Below, one piece after another: positions 36,618 through 46,712 of a stretch of DNA of 64,000 bases. Positions within the stretch are counted from its first letter, which is position 1, and each line of letters starts with the position of its first letter. Made by a program: the position numbers and the translations under genes. Source of the stretch: Yeosuana marina (GTDB taxonomy: Bacteria > Bacteroidota > Bacteroidia > Flavobacteriales > Flavobacteriaceae). The notes under the pieces were generated by a model. The model did not search any database. It saw only the letters and a list, made by a program, of their open reading frames with translations, and had not been told where the DNA came from. Location: NCBI RefSeq assembly GCF_011762485.1, contig NZ_JAAKGI010000007.1:186001-250000 (forward strand), written 5' to 3'.

Positions 36618-37313
36618 ATGATCAAATTAAAAAATCTTACTAAAGTTTACAGAACAGAAGAGTTAGAGTCTACCGCTTTAAATCAAATATCTTTTGAAAT
36701 TAACCAAGGCGAATTTGTCTCTATTATGGGTCCGTCAGGTTGTGGAAAGTCTACCCTATTGAACATTTTAGGAATGTTGGATAAACCTGAAAGCGGAAGT
36801 TATGAGTTTCTTGGAAAGGAAATTGCGCAATACAATGAAAAACAACGGTCTGAAATTCGTAAAAAAAATATTGGATTTATTTTTCAAAACTTTAACCTCA
36901 TTGATGAGTTAACTGTTTTTGAAAACATTGAATTACCACTCATTTATAATAAAATCAATAGTTCAGAAAGAAAAAAGCGGGTTGATGAGATCATTCAAAA
37001 AATTGGAATCTCACATCGTTCAAATCACTATCCGCAACAATTATCTGGTGGACAACAACAACGTGTTGCCGTTGCAAGGGCGCTTGTCACCAACCCATCC
37101 TTGATATTGGCTGATGAGCCAACGGGAAATTTGGATACGTCACATGGTAATGAGGTTATGGATTTATTGTGCAAGCTCAACGAATCTGGCACAACCATTG
37201 TCATGGTAACGCACTCTGCACATGATGCCAGTTTCTCTAATAGAACGATTAATTTATTGGATGGGAAAATAGTTTCTGAAAAGGAAAGTAAATTAAGCCA
37301 AGCTGCTGTTTAA
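36618..37313 (+). CDS. MacB/LolD-type ABC transporter ATP-binding protein
   Basis: A 231-residue ATPase. Walker A GPSGCGKST lies at about 39-47, the Q loop in FIFQNFNLIDELT near 87, the signature LSGGQQQR near 141, Walker B LILADEPTGNLD near 160 and the switch His in VMVTHSAHD near 197. The type matches LolD/MacB/FtsE exporters that act on substrates in the periplasm or membrane. It lies between the adaptor and the permease with gaps of 11 and 17 bp. Confidence 0.94.
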   Translation: MIKLKNLTKVYRTEELESTALNQISFEINQGEFVSIMGPSGCGKSTLLNILGMLDKPESGSYEFLGKEIAQYNEKQRSEIRKKNIGFIFQNFNLIDELTVFENIELPLIYNKINSSERKKRVDEIIQKIGISHRSNHYPQQLSGGQQQRVAVARALVTNPSLILADEPTGNLDTSHGNEVMDLLCKLNESGTTIVMVTHSAHDASFSNRTINLLDGKIVSEKESKLSQAAV

Positions 37314-37330
37314 ATTAAAAACGTAAAACC

Positions 37331-39736
37331 ATGTTTAAAAATTATTTAAAAGTAGCACTCAGAAGCTTAAATAAAAATAGAATTTATGCTTTTATAAATA
37401 TCCTTGGATTAGCTTTAGGGCTAGCAGTATCCATACTTGTCTTTTTATTTATAAAAGATGAAACGAGTTACGAAAAGCACTGGGATGGTTATGAACGTAT
37501 ATATAGAACAGGCATAAAAGCCGATATGATGGGCCAAAAAATGGACGCACCGGTTTCCTGTAGCCCAATGGCAAATGCACTAAGAACAGAGTTTACAGAT
37601 GTAGAATCAGCCACCAGAATTCAAACCGGTAGGCAGGAAATATTAATGCGTCACGATCAAACAAAAGTTTATATACAACATATTGCACAAGCAGATAGTT
37701 CGTTCTTTAATGTCTTTAATTATGAATTTATTCATGGAGATCCAAAAACGGCTCTTAAAGAATCAAATTCCATTGTATTATCTGAAGAAACTAAACAAAA
37801 GCTTTTTGGAGACCAAAGTGCTATGGGAGAAGTGGTTAATTATGATAATAGACGAGACTTAATCGTTACAGGTATTATAAAAGAACCCAAAGGACATGCT
37901 CATTTTAGTTTTGATTTATTTATATCTGATAATGATGTTAAAAATGTTTGGATAAATAATGGTTGGAACACCTATCTCAAACTAAAAAAGGGCGCTGATT
38001 TTAATTCATTTGAACAGCAAATGAAAACTAACTTTATGAAAAAAATTGAACCAGATGTTGAACGGTTTCTAAAAGTTAGTGTAGACGAATTCTTCAAACA
38101 AGGAAATGCTTTTGAATATCAGCTTATGCCAATAAAAGATATTCATTTATATTCTCATAAAGACTTCGAGATTCAGCAAAATGGTAATATCATGTACATC
38201 TATGTGTTTTTAGGTATTGCCTTTTTAGTACTTATCATAGCCGGTATTAATTTTATGAATTTGTCAACAGCGCGTTCGGGTAAACGAGCCAAAGAAGTAG
38301 GTGTTAGAAAAGTTTCTGGAGCATCCAGAAAGATGTTGATTTTTCAATTTTTAGTAGAATCGGTCATTCAAAGTTTCATTGCTTTATGTCTGGCTTACAT
38401 CCTTGTTATAGTATTGCTGCCAGGGTTTAATAATGTTTTAGAAACCAATATTAGCTTATTGAATGAGTATTTTAGTCAAACCTTACTTTTTTCAATTATC
38501 ATAACCATGTTTTATGGATTATTTGCAGGAAGTTATCCCGCCTTTTTCTTATCATCATTTAAACCCATTTCTGTTTTAAAAGGTGATTTTACCAAATCTA
38601 AAAATGGAGCATTTTTAAGAAAAGCACTTGTTGTTACTCAGTTTACAGCTTCAACTATTTTAATTATTGGAATGATTATTATTTTTAAGCAAATTGATTT
38701 CTTACACAACAAAGATATTGGATTTAAAGGAGATCAAGTTATTATAGTTCCTATCCAAACCGATCAAATGGCTGATAACTTTAGAGACTATAAAAGTATC
38801 TTCTTAAAAAACAGTCATGTTCAAAGTGTTTCAAGAGCCTCGTTTTTTCCTGGTGACCTTCCTAATCAAAGTATGTATGCATTAGAGGGAAGTCAAGAGC
38901 AATTACCACTTTGGAATATGAACGTAGATTATGATTTTTTTAAAACCATGAGTATTAAATTGGCTGAAGGACGATTTTTTAATAGAGAGCAAGATTCGGA
39001 TTCCATTCCAACTTTTATAGTAAATGAAACTGCAGTCAATAATTTGAACATAAAAAACCCCTTGGAAAAACGACTTGGCACCTTTATTAATAACAATGGT
39101 GATGTTCAATATGGTAAAATTGTAGGAGTTGTAAAAGATTTCCATATTGAAGGATTTAACCAACCTATTCGTCCTATGGTAATGCGAATTAGTAACTATA
39201 CCTGGTTTACTGCTTTTAAAATTTCACCAGAAAACGCAAGCTCTACTATAAGTTTTATAGAAGATGAATGGAATAAATTAGAACCAACCCATCCATTTAG
39301 ATATACCTTTTTGGATAAAAAGTTTGGTGCGTTATTAAGACAACAAGAAAACTTTGGAACTATGTTTTTATTCTTAACTATTCTTGCTATTATTATATCT
39401 GCAATGGGTTTATATGGATTGGCCTCTTATACGGCAGAACAGAGAACGAAAGAAATTGGGATACGCAAAGTTTTGGGAGCTTCAGTTTCTCAAATCATGA
39501 ATATGCTAACCAAAGACTTTATTAAACTGGTACTTATCGCAAATATTTTTGCGTGGCCTATAACGTTTTTATTAGCAAAAAATTGGTTGTCAAACTTTTC
39601 ATATCAAATTGATATGCCTATTTTGCCTTACATATTTGCTACAGTATTAGCACTTATTATTGCTATAATTACGGTTAGTACTCAGGCCTATATTGCAGCC
39701 AATTCAAATCCCGTTAATTCATTAAAATATGAATAA
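37331..39736 (+). CDS. MacB/FtsX-type ABC permease (duplicated, 8-TM)
   Basis: An 801-residue permease with two FtsX modules, each a periplasmic MacB-PCD domain plus membrane helices. The first helix is near residues 20-42; further groups occur near 286-310, 340-400 and 425-445, and the last group near 675-790. The repeated coupling motifs VGVRKVSGASR and IGIRKVLGASVS mark each module. This duplicated form is common in Bacteroidota and differs from the 4-TM E. coli MacB. It works with the adaptor and ATPase, probably exporting a peptide, lipid or toxin; substrate unknown. No TolC or two-component genes are beside it. Confidence 0.9.
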   Translation: MFKNYLKVALRSLNKNRIYAFINILGLALGLAVSILVFLFIKDETSYEKHWDGYERIYRTGIKADMMGQKMDAPVSCSPMANALRTEFTDVESATRIQTGRQEILMRHDQTKVYIQHIAQADSSFFNVFNYEFIHGDPKTALKESNSIVLSEETKQKLFGDQSAMGEVVNYDNRRDLIVTGIIKEPKGHAHFSFDLFISDNDVKNVWINNGWNTYLKLKKGADFNSFEQQMKTNFMKKIEPDVERFLKVSVDEFFKQGNAFEYQLMPIKDIHLYSHKDFEIQQNGNIMYIYVFLGIAFLVLIIAGINFMNLSTARSGKRAKEVGVRKVSGASRKMLIFQFLVESVIQSFIALCLAYILVIVLLPGFNNVLETNISLLNEYFSQTLLFSIIITMFYGLFAGSYPAFFLSSFKPISVLKGDFTKSKNGAFLRKALVVTQFTASTILIIGMIIIFKQIDFLHNKDIGFKGDQVIIVPIQTDQMADNFRDYKSIFLKNSHVQSVSRASFFPGDLPNQSMYALEGSQEQLPLWNMNVDYDFFKTMSIKLAEGRFFNREQDSDSIPTFIVNETAVNNLNIKNPLEKRLGTFINNNGDVQYGKIVGVVKDFHIEGFNQPIRPMVMRISNYTWFTAFKISPENASSTISFIEDEWNKLEPTHPFRYTFLDKKFGALLRQQENFGTMFLFLTILAIIISAMGLYGLASYTAEQRTKEIGIRKVLGASVSQIMNMLTKDFIKLVLIANIFAWPITFLLAKNWLSNFSYQIDMPILPYIFATVLALIIAIITVSTQAYIAANSNPVNSLKYE

Positions 39737-39760
39737 AAGATGAAAAAAATAGAAGTTTAC

Positions 39761-39785
39761 AAAAACCCTTTTTTAAGGGTTTTTG
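39761..39785. terminator. Terminator between the exporter permease and parC
   Basis: AAAACCCTT (39762-39770), a TTTT loop, AAGGGTTTT (39775-39783), then T-rich. It ends the exporter operon on the + strand and, by symmetry, may also serve parC. Confidence 0.85.
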
Positions 39786-39793
39786 TTTTTTAT

Positions 39794-42442
39794 TTAAAAT
39801 AAAGTGGGCTGCCCCTGAATACCACTTTCAGTATCATCAGAATCAGAGCCTTTTGATTTTGCTTTAGTGTTAGATTCTTTTGAATCAACAGTTTCTTCAT
39901 CAATAACCTCAAGTTCATCGGCATGAACTTCTTCTGGGGCTTCGTATGGCAAAGGATTCAGTAAATTTATTTGTTTAACCTTATCCGTCGTTAATTGATT
40001 TCCAAGCGCTTTAATGCCTTTAATAGCGATGAACTCTTCAAGATTTACTTCTAAATCATCTTTTTTATCTTTTCCGCGCTCCTTGCCAAAAACAACTTCT
40101 ACTCGTGGAATCCAATCTGTTGAAACGATTTCTAATTGTGATTTCTCGTGTTCAGAAATAAAGATTTCCTCTTTGTTTTCATTTTCTATTAAAAACCTCT
40201 TAACATAATAGCGCTCTTTTTCACCATCATAATATATGGCTGAAATAGGCTTTTTAGGAATCCATTTTTCAAGCACAATCATATCATTATCAAAATGAGT
40301 TGTCAGTTCTGGTAAAATCGTTTTTACAGTGCCAGACTGAGTCATAATAAGCAATCTGTCTTCTCCCCTAAACTCACCAAGCAATTCGCCTCTGCCATCA
40401 ACATTTAAACGCTGAACGGTATCATCAAACCAAATCTTTCTTGGCTTTAAAGTAGAGATGCCTTTTTCTTTGAGTTCAATTTTTTTAACTGAATATTTAG
40501 TAACTAAATTTCCTTTTGAATTTCTTCCTTTAATTAAAATATCAGCGAAATCTAAATCCCATTTTAATTTTTTAATGCTTCCTACTTGCCTTAAAAAAAC
40601 CGTTACTACTTCTGCTTCACCATTGGGATTTGCAGAGAAATATAAAACCGTTGATCCTTTACTTCCGTTGGTTAAATCATATTCCTTATCTCTGGTAATA
40701 CTGGTAACCGCAAAACGTTTAATGTATGAAGGCCCTTTTGTACCATCCTTGTAAATCATGTTATAGATAGTACGATTGTCTTTTTTGTCAAAAACTTCCA
40801 GGTGAATAATATCCTTTCCTATAAATGTTTTTGAGTCTACTTTGGTAATCATCATTTTACCTTCTTTGGTAAACACGATAATATCATCTATATCACTGCA
40901 ATCGCAAACGTATTCATCTCGTTTTAAAGAAGTTCCAATAAACCCTTCCTCTCTATTTACATAAAGTTTGGTGTTGCGAATGACCACTTTGGTAACATCG
41001 ACATCGTCAAAGGCTCTGATTTCTGTTTTACGTTCACGGCCTTTACCATAGTCCTTTTTTAATCTAGTAAAATAAGCAATCGCATAATCAATCAGGTTTT
41101 CAAGATGGTGTTTTACTTGTGCTATCTGATCTTCTAAAGCATCTATTTTTTGTTGTGCTTTATCAATATCAAATTTTGAAATACGCTTGATACGAATTTC
41201 TGTTAAGCGCTCAATATCCTCTTGAGTAATAACCCGTTTTAAATGCTTAATATGTGGCTCTAGGCCTTTATCAATCGCATTAATAACGCCTTCCCAGGTT
41301 TCTTCTTCTTCAATATCACGATAAATTCTATTTTCTATAAAAATACGTTCTAGTGAAGCAAAATGCCATTGCTCTTCAAACTCATCTAGTTTGATTTCTA
41401 AATCGCTTTTAAGTAATAAAACTGTGTTATCTGTTGAGCGACGTAACATTTCTGTGACCCCAACAAATAATGGTTTATTATCTTCAATGACACAACCTAA
41501 AGGAGAAATAGAACTTTCACAATTGGTAAATGCATAGAGCGCATCTATGGTTTTATCTGGTGAAATTCCTGACGGTAGATGGACTAATATTTCAACTTCT
41601 GCAGCAGTATTATCTTCTATTTTTTTGATTTTTATTTTGCCTTTATCATTGGCTTTTAAAATAGAATCTATAAGCGACGTTGTATTGGTGCCAAACGGAA
41701 TTTCTGTAATGACTAAAGTGTTCTTGTCGAGTTGCGATATTTGAGCTCTAACACGAACTTTACCACCGCGTAAACCATCTTTATAATCACTAACATCAAT
41801 AATTCCAGCCGTTGGAAAATCTGGATAAATAGTAAAACTTTTCCCTTTTAAATGCTTTATGGAAGCATCTATAAGTTCAATAAAATTATGTGGTAATATT
41901 TTTGTTGATAATCCTACTGCAATACCTTCTCCGCCTTGCGCTAAAAGCAACGGAAACATAACAGGTAGATTTACAGGCTCTTTTCTACGTCCGTCATAAG
42001 AGGCCTGCCATTCGGTTATTTTAGGATTGTAAACAACATCTAAAGCAAATTTAGAAAGGCGTGCTTCTATATATCTTGATGCTGCAGCGCTATCACCTGT
42101 TAGTATATTTCCCCAGTTTCCTTGGGTGTCTATAAGTAAGTCTTTTTGCCCTATTTGCACCATGGCATCTGCAATACTGGCATCTCCATGAGGATGATAT
42201 TGCATGGTATGACCAACAATGTTAGCGACTTTATTGTAACGTCCATCATCTAAATCTTTCATAGAATGCATGATACGACGTTGAACGGGTTTAAAACCAT
42301 CTTCAATAGCAGGAACAGCACGTTCTAAAATAACATACGATGCATAATCTAAAAACCACTCTTTGTACATCCCCGTAATACGGGTAATCGTCTCCTTGGG
42401 CTCGTCTTGTTCGTTAATTAAATCGTCGCTGTCTTCTGTCAT
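39794..42442 (-). CDS. parC: DNA topoisomerase IV subunit A
   Basis: An 882-residue type IIA topoisomerase A subunit. EDGFKPVQRRIMHSM near residue 48, YHPHGDASIADAMVQ near 85 and the catalytic Tyr in AAASRYIEARLS near 123 define the breakage-reunion domain. It lacks the GyrA box, and its C-terminal region is the shorter Bacteroidota ParC/GyrA-like form with an acidic tail (DSDDTESG). With the parE gene just upstream, the ParC reading is safe. It decatenates daughter chromosomes. It starts 9 bp after the 44-residue ORF. Confidence 0.94.
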   Translation of the reverse strand: MTEDSDDLINEQDEPKETITRITGMYKEWFLDYASYVILERAVPAIEDGFKPVQRRIMHSMKDLDDGRYNKVANIVGHTMQYHPHGDASIADAMVQIGQKDLLIDTQGNWGNILTGDSAAASRYIEARLSKFALDVVYNPKITEWQASYDGRRKEPVNLPVMFPLLLAQGGEGIAVGLSTKILPHNFIELIDASIKHLKGKSFTIYPDFPTAGIIDVSDYKDGLRGGKVRVRAQISQLDKNTLVITEIPFGTNTTSLIDSILKANDKGKIKIKKIEDNTAAEVEILVHLPSGISPDKTIDALYAFTNCESSISPLGCVIEDNKPLFVGVTEMLRRSTDNTVLLLKSDLEIKLDEFEEQWHFASLERIFIENRIYRDIEEEETWEGVINAIDKGLEPHIKHLKRVITQEDIERLTEIRIKRISKFDIDKAQQKIDALEDQIAQVKHHLENLIDYAIAYFTRLKKDYGKGRERKTEIRAFDDVDVTKVVIRNTKLYVNREEGFIGTSLKRDEYVCDCSDIDDIIVFTKEGKMMITKVDSKTFIGKDIIHLEVFDKKDNRTIYNMIYKDGTKGPSYIKRFAVTSITRDKEYDLTNGSKGSTVLYFSANPNGEAEVVTVFLRQVGSIKKLKWDLDFADILIKGRNSKGNLVTKYSVKKIELKEKGISTLKPRKIWFDDTVQRLNVDGRGELLGEFRGEDRLLIMTQSGTVKTILPELTTHFDNDMIVLEKWIPKKPISAIYYDGEKERYYVKRFLIENENKEEIFISEHEKSQLEIVSTDWIPRVEVVFGKERGKDKKDDLEVNLEEFIAIKGIKALGNQLTTDKVKQINLLNPLPYEAPEEVHADELEVIDEETVDSKESNTKAKSKGSDSDDTESGIQGQPTLF

Positions 42443-42451
42443 TAAAAATTT

Positions 42452-42586
42452 TTACTTTTTTGGTGTACCATTAAGCATAACACGCCCCACAGACTTTAAT
42501 CTGTGCATTTGCTCTTTACTTGTATGAGTGTGTAAATGCTCATAAGAACGTCTTTTAAAACCAGTTTTTTCTTTAGAATATAACAT
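42452..42586 (-). CDS. Small conserved-looking ORF (44 aa) between parE and parC
   Basis: ATG at 42586 to TAA at 42452, 44 residues, too short for most gene callers. It is strongly basic and His-rich: MLYSKEKTGFKRRSYEHLH opens it and VMLNGTPKK closes it. No signal or membrane segment. It lies 111 bp after parE and 9 bp before parC on the same strand, so it is almost certainly on the parC mRNA. Nucleic-acid contact is plausible from charge, but no family is recognised and no function is claimed. Confidence 0.55.
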   Translation of the reverse strand: MLYSKEKTGFKRRSYEHLHTHTSKEQMHRLKSVGRVMLNGTPKK

Positions 42587-42697
42587 AATTAATACTTTTA
42601 GTTTGTTCATCTAAAACTCTAATATGTATGCTTTTCAACTAGTTAAATAACTAGCCTTTTTTGGCATATATAATTAACAATTTTAGACACTACAAAT

Positions 42698-44557
42698 TTA
42701 GTTATCTTCTGCAATTAAATCAAGTTCAACTTTAAGATTATCGATAATAAATTCTTGCCTATCTGGTGTATTTTTCCCCATGTAAAATCCAAGCAATTCT
42801 TCTATAGATAAATCCTTATCTAACATAATAGGATCTAGACGAATACTATCTCCTATAAAATTTTTAAATTCATCAGGTGAAATTTCACCTAACCCTTTAA
42901 ACCTGGTGATTTCTGGTTTCGGTTTTAATTTTTCAATGGCATCTTTTCGTTCTTGTTCAGAATAGCAATAAATGGTTTCTTTTTTGTTACGCACCCTAAA
43001 CAACGGTGTTTGTAATATGTACAAATGTCCCTCTTTAATGATTTCTGGAAAAAACTGTAAAAAGAAGGTTATTAATAACAATCTAATATGCATTCCATCA
43101 ACATCTGCATCGGTGGCTATAACAATGTTATTATAACGTAAGTCTTCAATAGATTCTTCAATATTTAACGCGGCTTGTAATAAATTAAATTCTTCATTTT
43201 CATAAACAATTTTCTTACTTAAACCATATGAATTTAGAGGTTTTCCTTTTAAACTAAAGACCGCTTGTGTGTTAACATCTCTTGATTTTGTGATACTACC
43301 AGAAGCGGAATCACCCTCGGTAATAAATAAAGTAGTTTCTAAATTTCGTTCGTTTTTAGTATCTCCAAAGTGTACCCGACAATCTCGTAATTTTTTATTG
43401 TGCAAACTCGCTTTTTTAGCACGGTCTTTGGCTAGTTTACGAATTCCTGAGAGTTCTTTACGCTCCCGTTCTGCCTGAAGGATTTTACGTTGTATTTTCT
43501 CGGCTGATTCTGGATTTTTATGTAAATAGTTATCAAGATGTGTTTTTACAAAATCATTAATAAACGTTCTTACGGTTGGCAAATCGCCTCCCATATCAGT
43601 AGAACCTAACTTTGTTTTTGTTTGACTTTCAAAAACAGGCTCCATTACTTTAATAGCAATTGCGCTTACTACTGATTTTCTAACATCAGCTGCTTCATAG
43701 TTTTTACCATAAAACTCTCTAATGGTTTTAACCAAGGCTTCTCTAAAAGCAGATAAATGTGTACCTCCTTGCGTGGTATTTTGACCATTTACAAACGAAT
43801 GATATTCTTCACTATACTGCGTTTTACTATGTGTTAACGCAACTTCTATATCGTCACTTTTTAAATGTATGATTGGATATAACATGTCTGATTCACTAAT
43901 GTTTTCAGCCAGCAAATCTTTTAAACCATGTTCACTAAAATACTTTTCACCATTAAAAACAATAGTTAAGCCCGTATTAAGATATACGTAGTTTTTAAGC
44001 ATTCTTATAACATACTCACTCCTGTATTTATAATTTTTAAAAATGACTTCATCAGGAACAAATGACACCTTAGTACCTTTTCGTCTGGACGTATCATCTA
44101 AAAGATCTTGATTGGTAAGATTTCCTTGTTCAAATTCTGCAGAGGCCGACTTACTATCTCGGGTAGATTCTACTCTAAAAAATGAAGACAACGCATTAAC
44201 AGCTTTTGTTCCCACACCATTTAAACCAACTGATTTTTTAAATGCCTTAGAATCGTACTTTCCACCCGTATTCATCTTAGAAACTACATCCACAACTTTT
44301 CCAAGCGGAATACCTCGTCCGTAATCTCTAACAGTTACTTTTTCTCCTTGAATAGATACTTCAATGGTTTTACCAGCCCCCATGACATACTCATCAATAG
44401 AGTTGTCTAAAACTTCTTTTAGCAGAATATAAATCCCGTCATCCGGAGACGATCCATCACCCAACTTACCAATATACATTCCTGGACGCATACGAATATG
44501 TTCTTTCCAGTCTAATGAGCGTATATTATCTTCGGTATAATTGGTTTGTTCAGCCAT
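42698..44557 (-). CDS. parE: DNA topoisomerase IV subunit B
   Basis: A 619-residue GyrB/ParE-type ATPase. The GHKL ATP site shows [10 protein letters not shown] near residue 47, DYGRGIP near 77 and [11 protein letters not shown] near 114. The TOPRIM domain contains [11 protein letters not shown] near 415 and [12 protein letters not shown] near 490. Length is short for GyrB, as usual for ParE. It is the first gene of the parE/small-ORF/parC unit and supplies ATP-driven strand passage. Confidence 0.94.
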   Translation of the reverse strand: MAEQTNYTEDNIRSLDWKEHIRMRPGMYIGKLGDGSSPDDGIYILLKEVLDNSIDEYVMGAGKTIEVSIQGEKVTVRDYGRGIPLGKVVDVVSKMNTGGKYDSKAFKKSVGLNGVGTKAVNALSSFFRVESTRDSKSASAEFEQGNLTNQDLLDDTSRRKGTKVSFVPDEVIFKNYKYRSEYVIRMLKNYVYLNTGLTIVFNGEKYFSEHGLKDLLAENISESDMLYPIIHLKSDDIEVALTHSKTQYSEEYHSFVNGQNTTQGGTHLSAFREALVKTIREFYGKNYEAADVRKSVVSAIAIKVMEPVFESQTKTKLGSTDMGGDLPTVRTFINDFVKTHLDNYLHKNPESAEKIQRKILQAERERKELSGIRKLAKDRAKKASLHNKKLRDCRVHFGDTKNERNLETTLFITEGDSASGSITKSRDVNTQAVFSLKGKPLNSYGLSKKIVYENEEFNLLQAALNIEESIEDLRYNNIVIATDADVDGMHIRLLLITFFLQFFPEIIKEGHLYILQTPLFRVRNKKETIYCYSEQERKDAIEKLKPKPEITRFKGLGEISPDEFKNFIGDSIRLDPIMLDKDLSIEELLGFYMGKNTPDRQEFIIDNLKVELDLIAEDN

Positions 44558-44703
44558 AGATTTTGAGCAAAAATTTAATGATGGTCGCTAATATAATATT
44601 AAAGGATAAAAAATAAAATAGCCATTCAACAAAATAATTAACAATAAAACAATTAATCTTGTTGAGAACCTTATTTTTAAGTTATCAATACGGAATAAAT
44701 TAC

Positions 44704-45603
44704 TTATTTTTTCTTGCTTAAAGATACTAATGAAATTCCAATTATTACAGCAAAAGCACCTAATAATTGTAATAACGTTAATTGTTCATTTAAAAAGATT
44801 GCGGCCAAAATAATTGTAGAAATTGGGCCTACAGCTGCAATTACTGCAAAATTTGATGAACTAATTAATTTGATGGAAGTTGACACCAAAAAAGACGGAA
44901 TAACCGTTGCGAATATGGCTATTAAAAAGCCTAATAAATATACTTGCCATGGATAATTCAATAAATCTATTGGATTTGCAATTCCGTAATGGACAAACAC
45001 AAAAATACAAGACACTATCATAGCGTAAGCCGTAAACTTAACCACCCCAAATTTTGGAATTAACCAGCCACTTCCTGATAGATATGCGGCATAGGTAATG
45101 GCGCAAAGCAAGATAAAAAAACCTCCTAAATATGTGTCACTACCAGAAATAGCAACTTCGTTCCAAAAAGCGATGATAATGCCTACGTAGGTTAAAACAA
45201 TCGCGTACACTTGATTTTTGGTAATTACCTGTTTCAAAAAGATTTTGTTGAATAGGAGTACTATCGTAGGATATAGAAACAGAATAATTCGCTCTAAACT
45301 GGCTTTGATATAGACCAATCCTACAAAATCAAAATAACTAGATAGATAGTAGCCTACAAATCCAAAAAAGGCTACCCACAAATAATCATTTTTTACGAGC
45401 GTAACACCATTGGTGTTTTTACGATATAAAAAGGCAATAACCACATAAAATGGAAATGAAAACAGCATTCTAAATAGTAAAACACTAACCGCATCAACCT
45501 GATATTGATAGGCTAATTTAACCATTACGGCTTTTGAAGAAAACAAAATAATGCCCAGCAACCCTAAAATGATGCCGGTGACAAAAGATTTATTGGATTT
45601 CAT
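44704..45603 (-). CDS. EamA/DMT-family transporter
   Basis: A 299-residue membrane protein with about ten hydrophobic helices arranged as two EamA repeats (first helix LGLLGIILFSSKAVMVKLAYQY region; second repeat from SDTYLGGFFILLCAITYA). Ends in the typical short basic tail SLSKKK. The family covers drug, metabolite and amino-acid exporters, and no specific substrate can be inferred. It is a single gene divergent from the adjacent small ORF. Confidence 0.9.
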   Translation of the reverse strand: MKSNKSFVTGIILGLLGIILFSSKAVMVKLAYQYQVDAVSVLLFRMLFSFPFYVVIAFLYRKNTNGVTLVKNDYLWVAFFGFVGYYLSSYFDFVGLVYIKASLERIILFLYPTIVLLFNKIFLKQVITKNQVYAIVLTYVGIIIAFWNEVAISGSDTYLGGFFILLCAITYAAYLSGSGWLIPKFGVVKFTAYAMIVSCIFVFVHYGIANPIDLLNYPWQVYLLGFLIAIFATVIPSFLVSTSIKLISSSNFAVIAAVGPISTIILAAIFLNEQLTLLQLLGAFAVIIGISLVSLSKKK

Positions 45604-45721
45604 CTGTTTAAATTTGCTTGTTTTTCTATCTCTCAGATGCCATTCTCTATTAATTCTATTAGCTAGTAGTAACTTATTGAATTGCTCATTTCATATTGCA
45701 AAAATAAACTTGGAAGAAGTA

Positions 45722-45829
45722 ATGTATTATCCAATAGTTTATGATTTACGACGTTCAAGAAAACATAATTACTCTAAAATTTTGCAAATCATAACATTAA
45801 ATACTCCTCTTATTGATTTGAAAAAGTGA
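45722..45829 (+). CDS. Possible small ORF (35 aa), low support
   Basis: ATG 45722 to TGA 45829, starting MYYPIVYDLRRSRK, basic. It is the only sizeable + frame in the 283-bp gap between the EamA and outer-membrane protein genes, and a strong hairpin starts 8 bp past its stop. No promoter or leader pattern supports it, and the hairpin is explained by the minus-strand gene. Probably chance; listed for completeness. Confidence 0.15.
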   Translation: MYYPIVYDLRRSRKHNYSKILQIITLNTPLIDLKK

Positions 45830-45837
45830 TTAAAAAG

Positions 45838-45868
45838 AAAAACCCAATGCTTGTAACATTGGGTTTTT
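45838..45868. terminator. Terminator of the outer-membrane barrel gene
   Basis: A 12-bp perfect stem: AAAAACCCAATG (45838-45849), 7-nt loop, CATTGGGTTTTT (45857-45868), with T-rich sequence following on the minus strand. It lies 18 bp past the stop at 45887. Confidence 0.9.
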
Positions 45869-45886
45869 ATAATATTTTTATTGTTT

Positions 45887-46585
45887 TTACAACATATAAA
45901 CAACACCTATTAACACTCTAGGCATCAAACTAGGTTGTTTTATAGCATCGTTGGCATCCTTATAGGTAAACTGAACATTATCATTTGCATTATCATTTCT
46001 TGGGTTTACATTGTCGTTATCTGGACTATAGGAAGTATCATGACCAGTTAGTGTACTGTTAAAAAAGTAATCTAACCCAACAGCCGCTAATAAGCTTAAT
46101 TTATCACTCATCTTAAACTGACTTTCGTAGCCTAAACCCAATCCGACTTGCTTTGAAGTCACATCAAAATTTTCATTACCACCAACATATTTAAAATTGG
46201 CTTTAAAACTGGAATATCTTGGACCAAAAACAATTTTAGAATCATCTGAATTTATAAAGTCTGAATCTAACATAAAATCTAAGCGATAATCAAAGGATCG
46301 GGCTTTTTCTTCAGGAACACCATTGGTAGCATTGTTAATAAAAATACGTCGTGCATCTGCTGAATTTCCTGGATCCATGCTTGTAAGTCCAATACCTAAT
46401 CTTATTTGAACCGGAAGATTTTCTAAAGGACGCAGTGCTGTGGCTGATATTTGAAAACCTAATCCTCTATTGTAGCCCGTAGAAAAACCTAAAGCAAAAT
46501 TAGATTCACGAGGAAGCACCTGAGAATACGCAATAGTTGTAAAAATGACTAATAAAACTGTTAAAATTGGTTGTCTTGCATTCAT
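45887..46585 (-). CDS. Outer-membrane beta-barrel protein
   Basis: A 232-residue exported protein with a signal peptide (residues 1-21, ending AYSQ). The rest alternates hydrophobic and polar residues, with strands such as FALGFSTGYNRGLGFQISA and KQVGLGLGYESQFKMS, and ends with a hydrophobic strand (MPRVLIGVVYML) whose last residue is Leu, not the classical Phe. It fits a small OmpA-like/OmpX-like barrel. An Asn/Asp-rich loop (NDNVNPRNDNANDN) lies near residue 190. Function unknown. Confidence 0.8.
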   Translation of the reverse strand: MNARQPILTVLLVIFTTIAYSQVLPRESNFALGFSTGYNRGLGFQISATALRPLENLPVQIRLGIGLTSMDPGNSADARRIFINNATNGVPEEKARSFDYRLDFMLDSDFINSDDSKIVFGPRYSSFKANFKYVGGNENFDVTSKQVGLGLGYESQFKMSDKLSLLAAVGLDYFFNSTLTGHDTSYSPDNDNVNPRNDNANDNVQFTYKDANDAIKQPSLMPRVLIGVVYML

Positions 46586-46712
46586 AAATTTGGGGTTTAA
46601 TTTTATACAAAATTAAATACGAATGAAAACTAGTTTTGGACTTTACAAGCGGATACTATTTTTTGAAATAATTATAATCTATTAAAATTCAAGTTATTAA
46701 ACCTAAAAATAT

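Noticed and set aside
42639..42654. CTAGTTA...TAACTAG hairpin after parE, with T6 on the + strand
   Set aside because: The T-run lies on the wrong side for minus-strand transcription, and the downstream small ORF and parC must be transcribed through it.
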